NCBI RefSeq assembly: GCF_907164905.1
Contig: NZ_CAJRAF010000001.1
Coordinates: forward strand, 1,771,001-1,835,000
DNA from: Dyadobacter sp. CECT 9275
GTDB taxonomy: Bacteria; Bacteroidota; Bacteroidia; Cytophagales; Spirosomataceae
DNA length: 64,000 bases
Reading direction: 5' to 3'
The stretch's first letter is position 1. Each line of letters opens with the position of its first letter. Position numbers and translations under genes: made by a program. The notes beneath the pieces were generated by a model. The model was given only the letters and a program-made list of their open reading frames with translations, was not told the DNA's origin and searched no databases. Below, piece by piece: positions 53,313-62,418 of this stretch.

Positions 53313-53693
53313 ATGAAAAACTGTTTTTGTGGTTCGGATGAGCCATTTTCCCGTTGTTGCGGACAAGCCATCAAAGGTACGGTTCCGTCAGAATCTGCTG
53401 AGAAGCTGATGCGTTCGCGGTATAGCGCTTATGTGATGGCGGCAGTTGACTACCTCATCGCGACCACCCATGTTTCTCGCAGAGCAAGGCTTGTGCAAAA
53501 GGAAATTGAGCAATGGGCGAAAACAAATAACTGGCAGCGGTTGGAAATCATATATGCTGATACGTACAGCGTGGAATTCAAAGCTCATTTCCGCGATCGG
53601 AGCGGGAAAAAGCAGATCCATCATGAGAAATCTGCTTTTGTTTTTGAACAGGGTCGCTGGTACTATCTGGATGGTGAATTTGAAGATTTATAG
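53313..53693 (+). CDS. YchJ family SEC-C motif protein
   Basis: A 126-residue protein. The N-terminal SEC-C zinc-binding motif reads MKNCFCGSDEPFSRCCGQ, with four Cys. It is followed by the YchJ domain (SAEKLMRSRYSAYVMAAVDYLIATTH, then VEFKAHFRDRSGKK and the late FVFEQGRWYYLDGEF). The family has a nuclear-transport-factor-2-like fold, and its role is unknown. Length fits. It lies 56 bases after the MFS gene and may be read with it. Confidence 0.9.
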   Translation: MKNCFCGSDEPFSRCCGQAIKGTVPSESAEKLMRSRYSAYVMAAVDYLIATTHVSRRARLVQKEIEQWAKTNNWQRLEIIYADTYSVEFKAHFRDRSGKKQIHHEKSAFVFEQGRWYYLDGEFEDL

Positions 53694-53780
53694 CCATCCT
53701 TACGGTACTATTTGAGACAGTACTCCTTTTAGGAAAGTTTGGCTGGTGAAGGTGTATGATTTCTTGTAAATAAAAAAAAT

Positions 53781-54356
53781 ATGAGAAAGTTACATGGAAA
53801 AGGTACGGATAGGGTACTCGCCTTTCTGTTTGGGTTGCTTAATATTCTCCTGATTTTTTTGTTTGCCATCAGCGATGATTTCCTGCACTGGGCTTTTACC
53901 CGTCATCAAAATCAATGGAGCTGGTATATCCGCCCATTTTTTCTCATTCCCTTTTGTTTCAGTGCTTACAGGCACAGTTTTGCGGGTATGCTGGCGTCTG
54001 TTTTTCTATTGTTTACGAGTATGTTCTGGTTTCCGGAACCGGATAATATAGACCCCGATGTACGGATGTTTCTTCAATTTGAGATCAACTGGCTAAAGAG
54101 TCCCTGGGGGGCGGGCAAAATATTCTCGCTGTTTCTGATACCCTTGTCTTTCACCATGCTGGCTGTCGCCTTCTGGAAAAGAAGTTTTCCCTTCGGACTT
54201 GCCGTGCTGGCCTTCATGGCATTAGGGAAGATAGCCTGGTCTGTTTGGGAAGGCGGGTCTTTCGGGAAATCTGTAATCGTACCGGCAACAGCGGGTCTGG
54301 TTGTAACCTCCCTGCTTATTTATTACGCCTGGAGAAGGGTAAATTCAAATGGGTAA
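53781..54356 (+). CDS. Uncharacterised integral membrane protein
   Basis: A 191-residue protein that I do not recognise. Five to six hydrophobic segments are visible, at about residues 13-32, 45-62, 65-82, 108-132, 137-155 and 167-185. It has a cytoplasmic-looking basic start. No charged catalytic motif stands out. It is followed by a terminator and preceded by an 87-base spacer after YchJ. A bias to Trp and Phe (SWYIRPFFLIPFCF) is notable but not informative. Confidence 0.6.
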   Translation: MRKLHGKGTDRVLAFLFGLLNILLIFLFAISDDFLHWAFTRHQNQWSWYIRPFFLIPFCFSAYRHSFAGMLASVFLLFTSMFWFPEPDNIDPDVRMFLQFEINWLKSPWGAGKIFSLFLIPLSFTMLAVAFWKRSFPFGLAVLAFMALGKIAWSVWEGGSFGKSVIVPATAGLVVTSLLIYYAWRRVNSNG

Positions 54357-54449
54357 CAGGTATACTTCATTGAGAGGGCCGGGCATACCTGAGTGAGGCA
54401 GGTGGATTTAATTTTCCCGAAATTTTATTGTAAAGTGTTTTAACAAACG

Positions 54450-54478
54450 AGAGGCATTATGTCTCTCTTTTTATTTTG
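54450..54478 (+). terminator. Terminator after the membrane protein gene
   Basis: An 8-bp stem (54450-54457 with 54461-54468, one G-T pair) with a three-base loop is followed by TTTTTATTTT. Confidence 0.6.
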
Positions 54479-54865
54479 CCCCAACACTTTTTCAGGAGCC
54501 GCAGGTGACACGGATAGCAAGTCCTGTTTTCAGGTGTTAAAAAACTTTCTTGGCTGCAAAGGTTTGCGAAAAGGTTCGCGGAATTTTTTTAACTAATTTA
54601 TTTGCAGGGAGTTAAATAAAATTCAATATTTCGGGTATAAGTGTTTGTTTGACACAATAGGTAGTACGGTGTGTTGGCTACAAAGTAAACCGGAAGATAT
54701 GAAAATAATAGGAGCAGCTGTCCACAAACGTGCCGGATGAAAAGCGGCTGGCAGACAATTGGGGAAACAAACCCATCTGGCGCTTGCTGCTGCTCAATAA
54801 AACACATAGGACATCTGGCCATTTTTCTTACACGATCAGTTTTTAATTCATTTCTGCTTCCGGAT
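54479..54865. other. Spacer upstream of the secreted esterase
   Basis: No gene is seen. The frame of the esterase is open from 54737, but the first 43 codons do not look like protein and precede a clear signal peptide. A minus-strand frame of 74 codons at 54598-54822 has no family features. No promoter with both boxes is recognised. Confidence 0.5.
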
Positions 54866-56764
54866 ATGCTAAAAAAGATTAAACCAAAATATGGGGTATG
54901 TTTCGCGACTTTCCTGCTCGTCTTTCCAGTTTTTATTTATGCACAGAATATACCTTATCAGGATCTCACACACAACAGCAAGGTCTTTGGCCATCAGAAG
55001 TGGTACCGTCTTTATCTGCCGGCGGGGTATGAAAATTCTGATAAGCACTATCCTGTCATTTACTTTTTTCATGGCTGGGGAGGTCGTTATTTTAAGGATG
55101 ACAATGCCCGGCTGGAATACGAGAAGCTCAAAACGTTGGTAGATAAGTATCAGTGTATCATGGTGATGTGGGATGGGAACCTGGAAGAAAAACAGCCCCG
55201 GCCTTACAACGTGGGTGACCATGCGGATATCCGTTTTGAAGTTCAAATGAAGGATTATTTTTCTGAGCTGGTAAGATACGTAGATACCACCTACCGGACG
55301 TTGACGGACCGCGGGCACAGGGCGATAATAGGTTTCAGCATGGGTGGGTTTATGTCACTGTATCTGGCCGGAAAGTATCCTCATTTGATAAATTCTATAG
55401 TGAGTATGATGGGCAGTCCTGAGTTTTTTGTGGGTACTCCTGCCAACCATACTTTGTACCCGGTGAGATATACCTTTGAAAATTTGCAGGAGGTAAAAAC
55501 CAGGGTTCACACCAGCCCGACGGATATCCTGTACTATCTGAACGAAGAGGTAAGGAGAGGGGCCGCCTGGCAGGGGAAAACCGTGGAGTTTGAGGAATTT
55601 CCGGGCGGACACATGGTGGACCTGCCTGGACAAACCTCGGTATTTGAAAAGGCCATGAAATTCGCTTCTGATTCTTTTCAGACTGATCATAAAAAACCGG
55701 CAAAATGGTCACACTACGACCTTTACGGTGATTTTGAAGTATGGGGGTATGAGCTCCGCAGCAGTAAAACCCAGCCCGGATTTATTTACCTCAAAGACGT
55801 TGAACAGGGAGGCTTCGGATTATACACCAAAAAATGGCTGCCACGTGGGCCTGTTATGGAAATGGATAAAATTACGCTGAAAACAGCCCCGCTTTACACG
55901 CCTGATTTTTTATATAACACGGTATTATTTTCACAGAAAACCGGAAAAGTGACTCCCGGAAAAGTGAAGAGTGATTCAAATGGAACATTATCTTTTGAAC
56001 TGGATGCTGCGGGGAATGAGATAGGGATTTTTACTGAAAACAGCCCCGTCAGCTGGAAGGTGGCGGATTACACGATAGGGTCAGGGAGTAAGTATCTGAC
56101 AGCGGATAGTACCAATCAGTTGTATCTGAAATTATTCAACAGAGGGGCAACGCCGCCCGAGAGGGACGATATCAATGTCATTGTGGAATCGCTGGAAAAT
56201 GATGTCGTAATCGGCAGTACGTGGGTTTCTGCTAAACCGGATTCCGGAGTAAGAGTCTTTGTTTTACCACCATGCCGGATAAGCAGTTTCAGGAAACCTG
56301 TCTTACATGGAGAACCGGCAGACGTACGTCTGAGGATTACCATTAAAAATGGAAGTTCTGAGAAAGTTGAAATTTTAAGAATTCCGTTCTATTATGATGT
56401 TCCTTACTTTCGGAACCTTAAAATCGACGATGGAGCTGAGGTGCGGGGAGAGGCACTAGGGAAGGGAAACGGGGATGGAAAGGTAAACCGGGGAGAAAAA
56501 ATTCTGGTATATGAGGGAAAGAACCGCCTGAGAATCTATTCAGAAAACCCGTTTGTGCAGAACTTCAAAGAAGAGTTTACGGATGAAATTATTCCGGCAC
56601 GCTGGCCCGATGGCTTTACCCAAAGCTCAGTGATCAGTATCTCTCCTGACTGTCCTGACGGGCAGGAAATCGAATGTTTGGCAAGTTATGAAACCAAAAC
56701 ATTCAACCCTATCGAACGAAAACTTACCTGGGGGAGGGTCAAACTGAAAGTTTATAAAAAATGA
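54866..56764 (+). CDS. Secreted alpha/beta hydrolase (esterase D-like) with C-terminal beta domain
   Basis: A 632-residue exported protein. The signal peptide is in MLKKIKPKYGVCFATFLLVF with cleavage near IYAQN. Residues to about 270 form an alpha/beta hydrolase with an oxyanion region (IYFFHGWGGRYF), the nucleophile elbow GFSMGGFMSLYL and a late His in FPGGHMVDLPG, all as in esterase D/feruloyl esterase-like proteins. The remaining 350 residues have several beta-rich segments and no catalytic motif. The substrate may be a polysaccharide ester. Start chosen at 54866 for the signal peptide. It overlaps a deacetylase remnant by four bases. Confidence 0.82.
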   Translation: MLKKIKPKYGVCFATFLLVFPVFIYAQNIPYQDLTHNSKVFGHQKWYRLYLPAGYENSDKHYPVIYFFHGWGGRYFKDDNARLEYEKLKTLVDKYQCIMVMWDGNLEEKQPRPYNVGDHADIRFEVQMKDYFSELVRYVDTTYRTLTDRGHRAIIGFSMGGFMSLYLAGKYPHLINSIVSMMGSPEFFVGTPANHTLYPVRYTFENLQEVKTRVHTSPTDILYYLNEEVRRGAAWQGKTVEFEEFPGGHMVDLPGQTSVFEKAMKFASDSFQTDHKKPAKWSHYDLYGDFEVWGYELRSSKTQPGFIYLKDVEQGGFGLYTKKWLPRGPVMEMDKITLKTAPLYTPDFLYNTVLFSQKTGKVTPGKVKSDSNGTLSFELDAAGNEIGIFTENSPVSWKVADYTIGSGSKYLTADSTNQLYLKLFNRGATPPERDDINVIVESLENDVVIGSTWVSAKPDSGVRVFVLPPCRISSFRKPVLHGEPADVRLRITIKNGSSEKVEILRIPFYYDVPYFRNLKIDDGAEVRGEALGKGNGDGKVNRGEKILVYEGKNRLRIYSENPFVQNFKEEFTDEIIPARWPDGFTQSSVISISPDCPDGQEIECLASYETKTFNPIERKLTWGRVKLKVYKK

Positions 56765-56946
56765 AATACTGGCTGGCTTTGTTGGTGGTGGTAACGGCGA
56801 AGGGAAACGCAACGGCGCAGAAAACTGCCACAGGCAAAAGGCAGATTGTTATTTTGAAAGCCGATGACCTGATGTTCCATGATAGTGTCAATGCATTTTC
56901 CCCGAGTGAGACAGGTACCAAAATTAACCCGATTTATCTTGCCTGA
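56761..56946 (+). pseudogene. Broken polysaccharide-deacetylase-like gene, N-terminal fragment
   Basis: A 61-residue fragment that begins with a signal peptide (KYWLALLVVVTAKGNATAQK) and then RQIVILKADDLMFHDSVNAF. This resembles the start of secreted deacetylase-like proteins (VIILKADDL). After residue 48 the similarity stops and the frame ends within 13 bases of the convergent metallo-beta-lactamase gene. The rest of the barrel is missing, so I read it as a truncated gene. It overlaps the esterase stop by four bases (ATGA), the normal coupling of an operon partner. Confidence 0.6.
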
Positions 56947-58211
56947 TAGGGACCGTGAACCGCCTTTACGGAAAGGTTTTCATTGCTATCGTTCAGGATA
57001 ATAACCTGGTAGGTTTCACCACCGGGAGCTACCCGGATCACGATATGGCCTTTATCACTTTTTAGTTTATTAAGCAACTCTCCGATCACCAGCTTGTTGG
57101 CTTCCAGCATATCGGTAGCGAATATATCCCGCTCCCCCTGATAGATCTGCTGGGAATAGAGCCTGTCGAGCACATCATGTCCGGGATGATCTGACGACCA
57201 CACCGGGATCACCACAATTCTTGGTCGCAGGGAGGCTAGCAACGCGTCATTCTGAGAGTCCCTGTTTCCATGATGATCGAGAATGTGGGCATCCACAGGC
57301 CCCACAATTTTTGATACCGGTGTCTCCACATCGTTCCAAAGCGGAGCTCCGAACCGGAGTACCCCCGGCATGTCTCCACCCGAAAAATAATCGAATTTCC
57401 CATAGCTGATCCTCACACCGATACTGCACATGTTTTCGCTGGGGTACTGCCCGGGCGCCAGGCTTTTAAGGTCCGGAAAAAGCTTTTTGGTAGTCGTGCC
57501 CAGTCCTGTCCATAACTCTCCGTTAGCAATGATATTCCTGACCTCGAAGTGGTCATCAAACTTTGTTTTGTTACGAAGCAGCACAATCTGATCGTTACGG
57601 CCCGGCTTGCTTTGCTCGAAAACCGTACTTTTATTTTTTCGCTGCCAGTTTACGAATATTTTATAGTTGGTCATTACCTCATCTTTCAGCGGGGAAGGGT
57701 AGGCATAAGCAGGCCAGCCTCTGTCAATAATTTTATCAATAGGTAAATACGCCGCCACTTCCGTGATCCCGGCAAGTTTGAAACCTCCTTGGTCCGCCAT
57801 TTTAGAGATACTTGAAGGCATTCCCATGTGGTCGTCGTGGAAATGGGTGAGCTGCGCATAATCAAGTTTTGGAGGCAAGCTGCTCATTGTCATTACTTTG
57901 CTGATATACCGTGCTATCCATTCGCCCGGCTGCTTTTCCGGACCCGGCACTGCGGCAGTGTTCCGCGCACTTTGGGTTCTCGGATCAGTCGGGTCCAGGG
58001 CACCCGCATCAATCAGGAGCGTAGTACCATCGGGCAGAATAAAAAAGGTGGCATTTCCTCTTCCAGTATTGATGTGGTGGATATCCATTTCCCCTTCTTT
58101 CCAGGCAGGCAGTGTTTCTCCTGCCTTTTGGGAATAAGCAGAAGCGGAAATGAAAATGAATAATACATTTGTTAAAATGCTTGAAATAAGAAAGTTGTAT
58201 TTTAGATGCAT
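56934..58211 (-). CDS. Secreted metallo-beta-lactamase-fold hydrolase (ComEC-like)
   Basis: A 425-residue exported protein. A signal peptide (MHLKYNFLISSILTNVLFIF, cleaved near SAYSQK) is followed by the metallo-beta-lactamase fold: HHINTGRGNATFFILPDG, LLIDAG, the zinc motif THFHDDHMG and a later HILDHHGNRDSQN with more His. Such proteins act on diverse phosphoesters or amides. The frame opens at a TTG at 58244; the ATG at 58211 gives a clean signal peptide. Its 3' end overlaps the deacetylase remnant by 13 bases, which suggests that a deletion brought the two ends together. Confidence 0.83.
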   Translation of the reverse strand: MHLKYNFLISSILTNVLFIFISASAYSQKAGETLPAWKEGEMDIHHINTGRGNATFFILPDGTTLLIDAGALDPTDPRTQSARNTAAVPGPEKQPGEWIARYISKVMTMSSLPPKLDYAQLTHFHDDHMGMPSSISKMADQGGFKLAGITEVAAYLPIDKIIDRGWPAYAYPSPLKDEVMTNYKIFVNWQRKNKSTVFEQSKPGRNDQIVLLRNKTKFDDHFEVRNIIANGELWTGLGTTTKKLFPDLKSLAPGQYPSENMCSIGVRISYGKFDYFSGGDMPGVLRFGAPLWNDVETPVSKIVGPVDAHILDHHGNRDSQNDALLASLRPRIVVIPVWSSDHPGHDVLDRLYSQQIYQGERDIFATDMLEANKLVIGELLNKLKSDKGHIVIRVAPGGETYQVIILNDSNENLSVKAVHGPYQAR

Positions 58212-58414
58212 CGCTGGAAGCAGATTGTGTGACAGGTCTTTCAAATTTAAGGAGCTTCCGCCAGAAAATTATCGGATGCCGGAAAATGTAACAGAAAGGA
58301 AATGTGTTTCAGTTTATCACCGGTTTGAGAAACGAAACACCGGCGCTTTCAAAAAATGATATCTTAAAGTATCTTGCTGTAATAATCGTTTTATAAGCCA
58401 CCACCAACCACAGC

Positions 58415-58642
58415 ATGTCTGCTTCAGCCGGTAAGTATCTGATCATTGCAGGACTGCTCATCCTTTTTATCGGATGTGCGGTTTACTTTTTGGGGAACAA
58501 GTTATCATGGTTGGGACGCCTGCCGGGAGATATCAGAATAGAAAAGGAGAATTTTAAATTTTATTTTCCAATCACCACGATGATCCTTTTCAGCGCTTTG
58601 CTGAATTTGGTGATTCTGCTGGTCAGAAAATTCCTGCATTGA
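58415..58642 (+). CDS. DUF2905 family small membrane protein
   Basis: A 75-residue protein with two membrane helices (about residues 7-27 and 50-70) separated by NKLSWLGRLPGDIRIEKENFKFYFP, the DUF2905 signature. The function of the family is unknown. It is convergent with cydB, separated by 34 bases. Confidence 0.9.
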   Translation: MSASAGKYLIIAGLLILFIGCAVYFLGNKLSWLGRLPGDIRIEKENFKFYFPITTMILFSALLNLVILLVRKFLH

Positions 58643-58676
58643 AATCTGAGGAGAAAACAGTATTAGTATAACTACA

Positions 58677-59684
58677 TTATGCACTTCCCTTTTTTTGAAA
58701 ACTGTAGATAAGATATCCCAGTGCCGGCAGAATGAATATACTTCCCAGAAGCAGGGCCATTGCGAGGGTATAGATCGTCTGCTCTTGCCCGCTGTGTTCC
58801 AGCAGCGACAGATAGCCTCCGTTTTTCAGGATCACGATATTAGGAAAATGCTTGAAAGTGGTAGTAATCAGGATCATCGTTACCTGAAAACCGGCCAGCG
58901 GGCGAAGCCATCTGATGTTGCCGATATAAAGCAGATACCACATGAGTATCAGTGAAAGTGTGGCGGAAATAATGGCGGTTCTGCCCACCCAGTTACCGAA
59001 TACCCAATCCATCAGCGGGATATGTTCCAGATAAGAGGCAATAAAAACCAGTACGCCGCAAACCACGGCAGCGATGTTGAAAAACTGTGCTTTATGCGCA
59101 AACCGCAGCCTTTCCTGGTCTGTTTCGGCCTCACCTATGAGGTATACCGCTGCCAGAAATCCGCAGATAGCAACGGTAAAGAGGCCGACCGAAATTGAAA
59201 AAAGATGCATCCAGCTGAACAGGTAGGCGTCTGCGAAATTATCGGCTCCCGTGTCTATATGCCCCGAAACGGTACTGCCTGCAATAATTCCCAGAAAAAA
59301 CGGGGTGATGAAACTGGAATATTCAAAGATGGGGGTATAGATGTTCTGCATGTCGTCCTGTACCGCATCATAATGCCTGAAGGTGAACGCTGTGCCCCGG
59401 GCAATGATACCTAAAAGCATAATCGTAAGCGGAATATGGAGATGTACCGACATGGTGGCATAGATGACCGGAAATCCAACAAAAAGTATGACGATGGCAA
59501 TGATCAGCCACATATGATTAGCCTCCCACACGGGGCCTATGGCCTCATAGAGGGTTCGGAGGGTCTTGCTTTTATTTTTACGCGAAGTAAAAAGCTCAAT
59601 GATCCCCGCACCGAAATCTGCGCCTCCCAGGAGCAGATAAAGCAGGATAGAAGCCCAGAGATAAGTAATTACTACATAGAGCAT
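58677..59684 (-). CDS. cydB: Cytochrome bd ubiquinol oxidase subunit II
   Basis: A 335-residue inner-membrane subunit with about eight helices. The N-terminus WASILLYLLLGGADFGAGIIELF and the GPVWEANHMWLIIAIVILFVGFPVIYA segment are typical of CydB/CioB. It partners CydA in the cytochrome bd-type quinol oxidase, which reduces oxygen to water with high affinity and resists cyanide in some forms. It follows cydA by 49 bases in the same operon. No CydX-like short gene is recognised nearby. Confidence 0.94.
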   Translation of the reverse strand: MLYVVITYLWASILLYLLLGGADFGAGIIELFTSRKNKSKTLRTLYEAIGPVWEANHMWLIIAIVILFVGFPVIYATMSVHLHIPLTIMLLGIIARGTAFTFRHYDAVQDDMQNIYTPIFEYSSFITPFFLGIIAGSTVSGHIDTGADNFADAYLFSWMHLFSISVGLFTVAICGFLAAVYLIGEAETDQERLRFAHKAQFFNIAAVVCGVLVFIASYLEHIPLMDWVFGNWVGRTAIISATLSLILMWYLLYIGNIRWLRPLAGFQVTMILITTTFKHFPNIVILKNGGYLSLLEHSGQEQTIYTLAMALLLGSIFILPALGYLIYSFQKKGSA

Positions 59685-59733
59685 AGCAAGCAGATTAAAT
59701 CGGGTATTGGTTTAAGATTTTTCATAAGCAGGT

Positions 59734-61059
59734 TTAGTGTGTATTTTCATTGGAGGTATCATATAAGGTTCCCACCATTTTAATCTGACGGTAAAGCATG
59801 AACACAACAATCACGGCCAGGGAAATGTAAACGGCTGAAAATAAATAAAATGAATAGGCAATGCCGGGCATCGGTGTAACGGCTTCGGCGGTACGCATAA
59901 TCCCGTAAATGATCCACGGTTGCCTCCCCACCTCGGTAACCGTCCAGCCTGCCTCTACTGCCATAAATCCCAAGGGAGTAGCCAGTACAAAAAGTTTCAG
60001 AAGCCAGCCGTTTGAGAGCCAGTGTTTCCTTTTCCAAAAAGCGAAAAAATAGAGAACCGATAGCAGCATCATGGCCATACCCATCCCTACCATCAGCTGA
60101 AAAGCGTAATGGGTGATCGCCACCGGGGGCTGGTCTTTCTCAGGTATAGAATCCAGTCCACGGACCTCTGCTTGGAAATTTCCATGTGCCAGAAAGCTCA
60201 GGAAGCCCGGTAATTCCAGCGCATAATCCACTTTTTTATGCTTTTCATCGGGAATGCCGCCGATGATAAGAGGCGCTGCTTTTGAGGTATGGAAATGAGC
60301 TTCCATGGCCGCCAGTTTAGCAGGCTGCCGCAACGCCACATCTTTGGCAGAAATATCTCCGCTTAACGGCTGGATCAGTGCGGCCGTACATCCGAAAATA
60401 GCGGCAATGGTAAAGGATCTGGTGTGAAACAGAACATTCTGCCTCCGCAGGATCATCAGCGCATGCACACCGGCCACGGCAAACCCGGTGGCGGCAAAAG
60501 CAGCTATGGTCATATGTAAGGCCTGAGAAAACCAGGCATCGTTGAACATGGCTGCAATGGGATCAATGTTGGTATACTGTCCGTTTGTAAAGTCGAAACC
60601 GGCGGGACTGTTCATCCACGCATTGGCGGCCACCACCAGTATCCCGGAAGCCAGGCCGGAAACTCCCACAATTACACCGGTGAACCAGTGAAACCATTTA
60701 TTAAAGCGGTCCCAGCCGTAAAGGAAAAATCCCAGGGCAATGGCTTCAATGAAAAATGCCGTTCCTTCAAGCGAAAACGGCATTCCGAAAATAGGTCCCG
60801 CATGTTTCATGAATTCAGGCCATAAAAGACCGAGTTCAAAAGAGAGTACTGTTCCGGAAACCGCACCGGTGGCAAAGAAAATGGCCACTCCTTTGCTCCA
60901 TGCTTTGGTGATATTTTTGTAAACGATATTGCCGGTTTTCAGCCAGTAGAAATGGGACACGGCCATAAAAAACGGCATCACCATTCCGATGCATGAAAAT
61001 ATGATATGAAAACCAAGAGAAAGGGCCATCTGAGACCGGGCCGCTATAAAATTATCCAT
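59734..61059 (-). CDS. cydA: Cytochrome bd ubiquinol oxidase subunit I
   Basis: A 441-residue subunit that holds hemes b558, b595 and d. Heme-ligand His18 is in SLGFHIIFSCIG. A second His is in QALHMTIAAFAATGF. The quinol-binding signature TEVGRQPWIIYGIMRT is near residue 370. The Q-loop is short, as in the CIO-type members, consistent with a length below that of E. coli CydA. It is the first gene of the cydAB operon. No FNR or ArcA-like site was found in the 265-base spacer upstream. Confidence 0.95.
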   Translation of the reverse strand: MDNFIAARSQMALSLGFHIIFSCIGMVMPFFMAVSHFYWLKTGNIVYKNITKAWSKGVAIFFATGAVSGTVLSFELGLLWPEFMKHAGPIFGMPFSLEGTAFFIEAIALGFFLYGWDRFNKWFHWFTGVIVGVSGLASGILVVAANAWMNSPAGFDFTNGQYTNIDPIAAMFNDAWFSQALHMTIAAFAATGFAVAGVHALMILRRQNVLFHTRSFTIAAIFGCTAALIQPLSGDISAKDVALRQPAKLAAMEAHFHTSKAAPLIIGGIPDEKHKKVDYALELPGFLSFLAHGNFQAEVRGLDSIPEKDQPPVAITHYAFQLMVGMGMAMMLLSVLYFFAFWKRKHWLSNGWLLKLFVLATPLGFMAVEAGWTVTEVGRQPWIIYGIMRTAEAVTPMPGIAYSFYLFSAVYISLAVIVVFMLYRQIKMVGTLYDTSNENTH

Positions 61060-61292
61060 GGCAGGCTTGCTATGATTACGAAAAATCTTTTCCTCAGAAT
61101 ACTGTCGGCCGCACCTTCAATTTCGACATATTTGCGCGGATGAATACATGGATTACTTCTGAAGAGTGATGGGGCCAAAGCTAAGCACCGATGGCCGCAA
61201 ATGCTATTAATTATAGGGAAATTGTTGGGCTATTGTTGTGAAAATAGGAGAGTTCAATGGCAGCTGAAGTAGTAAGAAACCCTGCGGGTGTT

Positions 61293-61300
61293 TACTTTTG
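61293..61300 (+). promoter_or_regulatory. Possible -7 box upstream of the sugar isomerase-like gene
   Basis: TACTTTTG matches the Bacteroidota -7 box 24 bases before the ATG at 61325. No TTG is present at the expected -33 distance, so the call is tentative. Confidence 0.3.
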
Positions 61301-61324
61301 CACTATCATAAAAGATCACAGCCG

Positions 61325-62257
61325 ATGACTTATTTATCCAGACGTCACTTTCTCAGAACAGCCGGAGCGGGCACCGTGCTGGCCTTGGCCGGAGGGCATG
61401 TTATTTCTGTTCCTAACGTCAGCAAACTCCGTCTTGGCGGGCCGATTTTCCTGAAAAGTACTGATCCTGAAGAACTCGCCAGGGAACATCGTCGGCTGGG
61501 ATATGGCGCGGCTTATGTACCTGCTCTGGAACTAAAAGATACCGACAGAATTATGGCCGTCCGAAAAGCTTATGCCGCTCAGAACGTGGTGATTGCAGAG
61601 GTTGGGGCCTGGGTGAACATGCTTGACAGTGATGCTGTAAAGAGAAAGAAAAACCTGGATTACGTAATCGGGCGGCTTGCATTGGCGGAGGAAGTCGGGG
61701 CGTTGAATTGTGTCAATATCGGTGGCTCCTACAACCCCTTGCAATGGGACGGTCCTGATCCCCGGAATATGACCCGGGAATATTTTGACGCTACCGTTGA
61801 GAACTGCCGGAAAATAATTGACGCTGTAAAACCGCGATCGGCCAAGTTTTCCCTTGAAATGATGGGATGGAGCCTGCCTGACGGCCCCGACTCATACCTG
61901 AAATTCATCAAAGCCATTGACCGGCCCGCGTTTGGGGCACATGTTGATATTGCCAATATCCTCAACAGTCCCGAACGGTACTACAATAATGCTGCATTGA
62001 TTAACGAGACTTTCAGAAAACTTGGGAAATGGATCACATCTTGCCACGCCAAGGATGTGTTCGGGAAAGATGTACATCTGGCTGAGACCATGCCTGGGAA
62101 AGGTGCTCTGGATTACAATGCTTATCTCAGAAACGTGGCCGCACTTTCCAGAGAAGTGCCCTTCATGCTTGAACATTTAAGGACTCCGGAGGAATATGAT
62201 CAGGCCCGTTCTTTTGTCGTGAAAAAGGCGCAGGAGCTTAGTATTCAGTTGGTGTAA
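61325..62257 (+). CDS. Tat-targeted sugar phosphate isomerase/epimerase-like protein
   Basis: A 310-residue protein with a Tat-like signal (YLSRRHFLRTAGAGTVLALA) and an AP-endonuclease-2/sugar isomerase TIM barrel. Metal-site candidates are in LEMMGWSLPDG, AHVDIANILN, SCHAKDVFG and MLEHLRTPEEY. Such proteins act on keto/aldo sugars or inosose. The frame opens at a TTG at 61298; the ATG at 61325 gives a cleaner Tat signal. It is followed by a hairpin that may terminate its transcript. Confidence 0.85.
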   Translation: MTYLSRRHFLRTAGAGTVLALAGGHVISVPNVSKLRLGGPIFLKSTDPEELAREHRRLGYGAAYVPALELKDTDRIMAVRKAYAAQNVVIAEVGAWVNMLDSDAVKRKKNLDYVIGRLALAEEVGALNCVNIGGSYNPLQWDGPDPRNMTREYFDATVENCRKIIDAVKPRSAKFSLEMMGWSLPDGPDSYLKFIKAIDRPAFGAHVDIANILNSPERYYNNAALINETFRKLGKWITSCHAKDVFGKDVHLAETMPGKGALDYNAYLRNVAALSREVPFMLEHLRTPEEYDQARSFVVKKAQELSIQLV

Positions 62258-62274
62258 TCGAATGGCAGTCGTTC

Positions 62275-62309
62275 CTGCCTGGCGGGTTAACTTAATTCCC
62301 GCCTGGCAG
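62275..62309 (+). terminator. Hairpin after the sugar isomerase-like gene
   Basis: A 12-bp inverted repeat with one mismatch (62275-62286 with 62298-62309) and an 11-base loop, 18 bases after the stop. It is followed by only three T residues, so termination is likely but not certain. Confidence 0.45.
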
Positions 62310-62418
62310 TTTCAGAAGGATACGAGAATTGATCCTTTATGTCAGATAAAAATCAGCGCTTAAATTGCCTTGATCATCAGTAATTTGTAGTGTCATTTGA
62401 GATTTTAATCATAGCATC

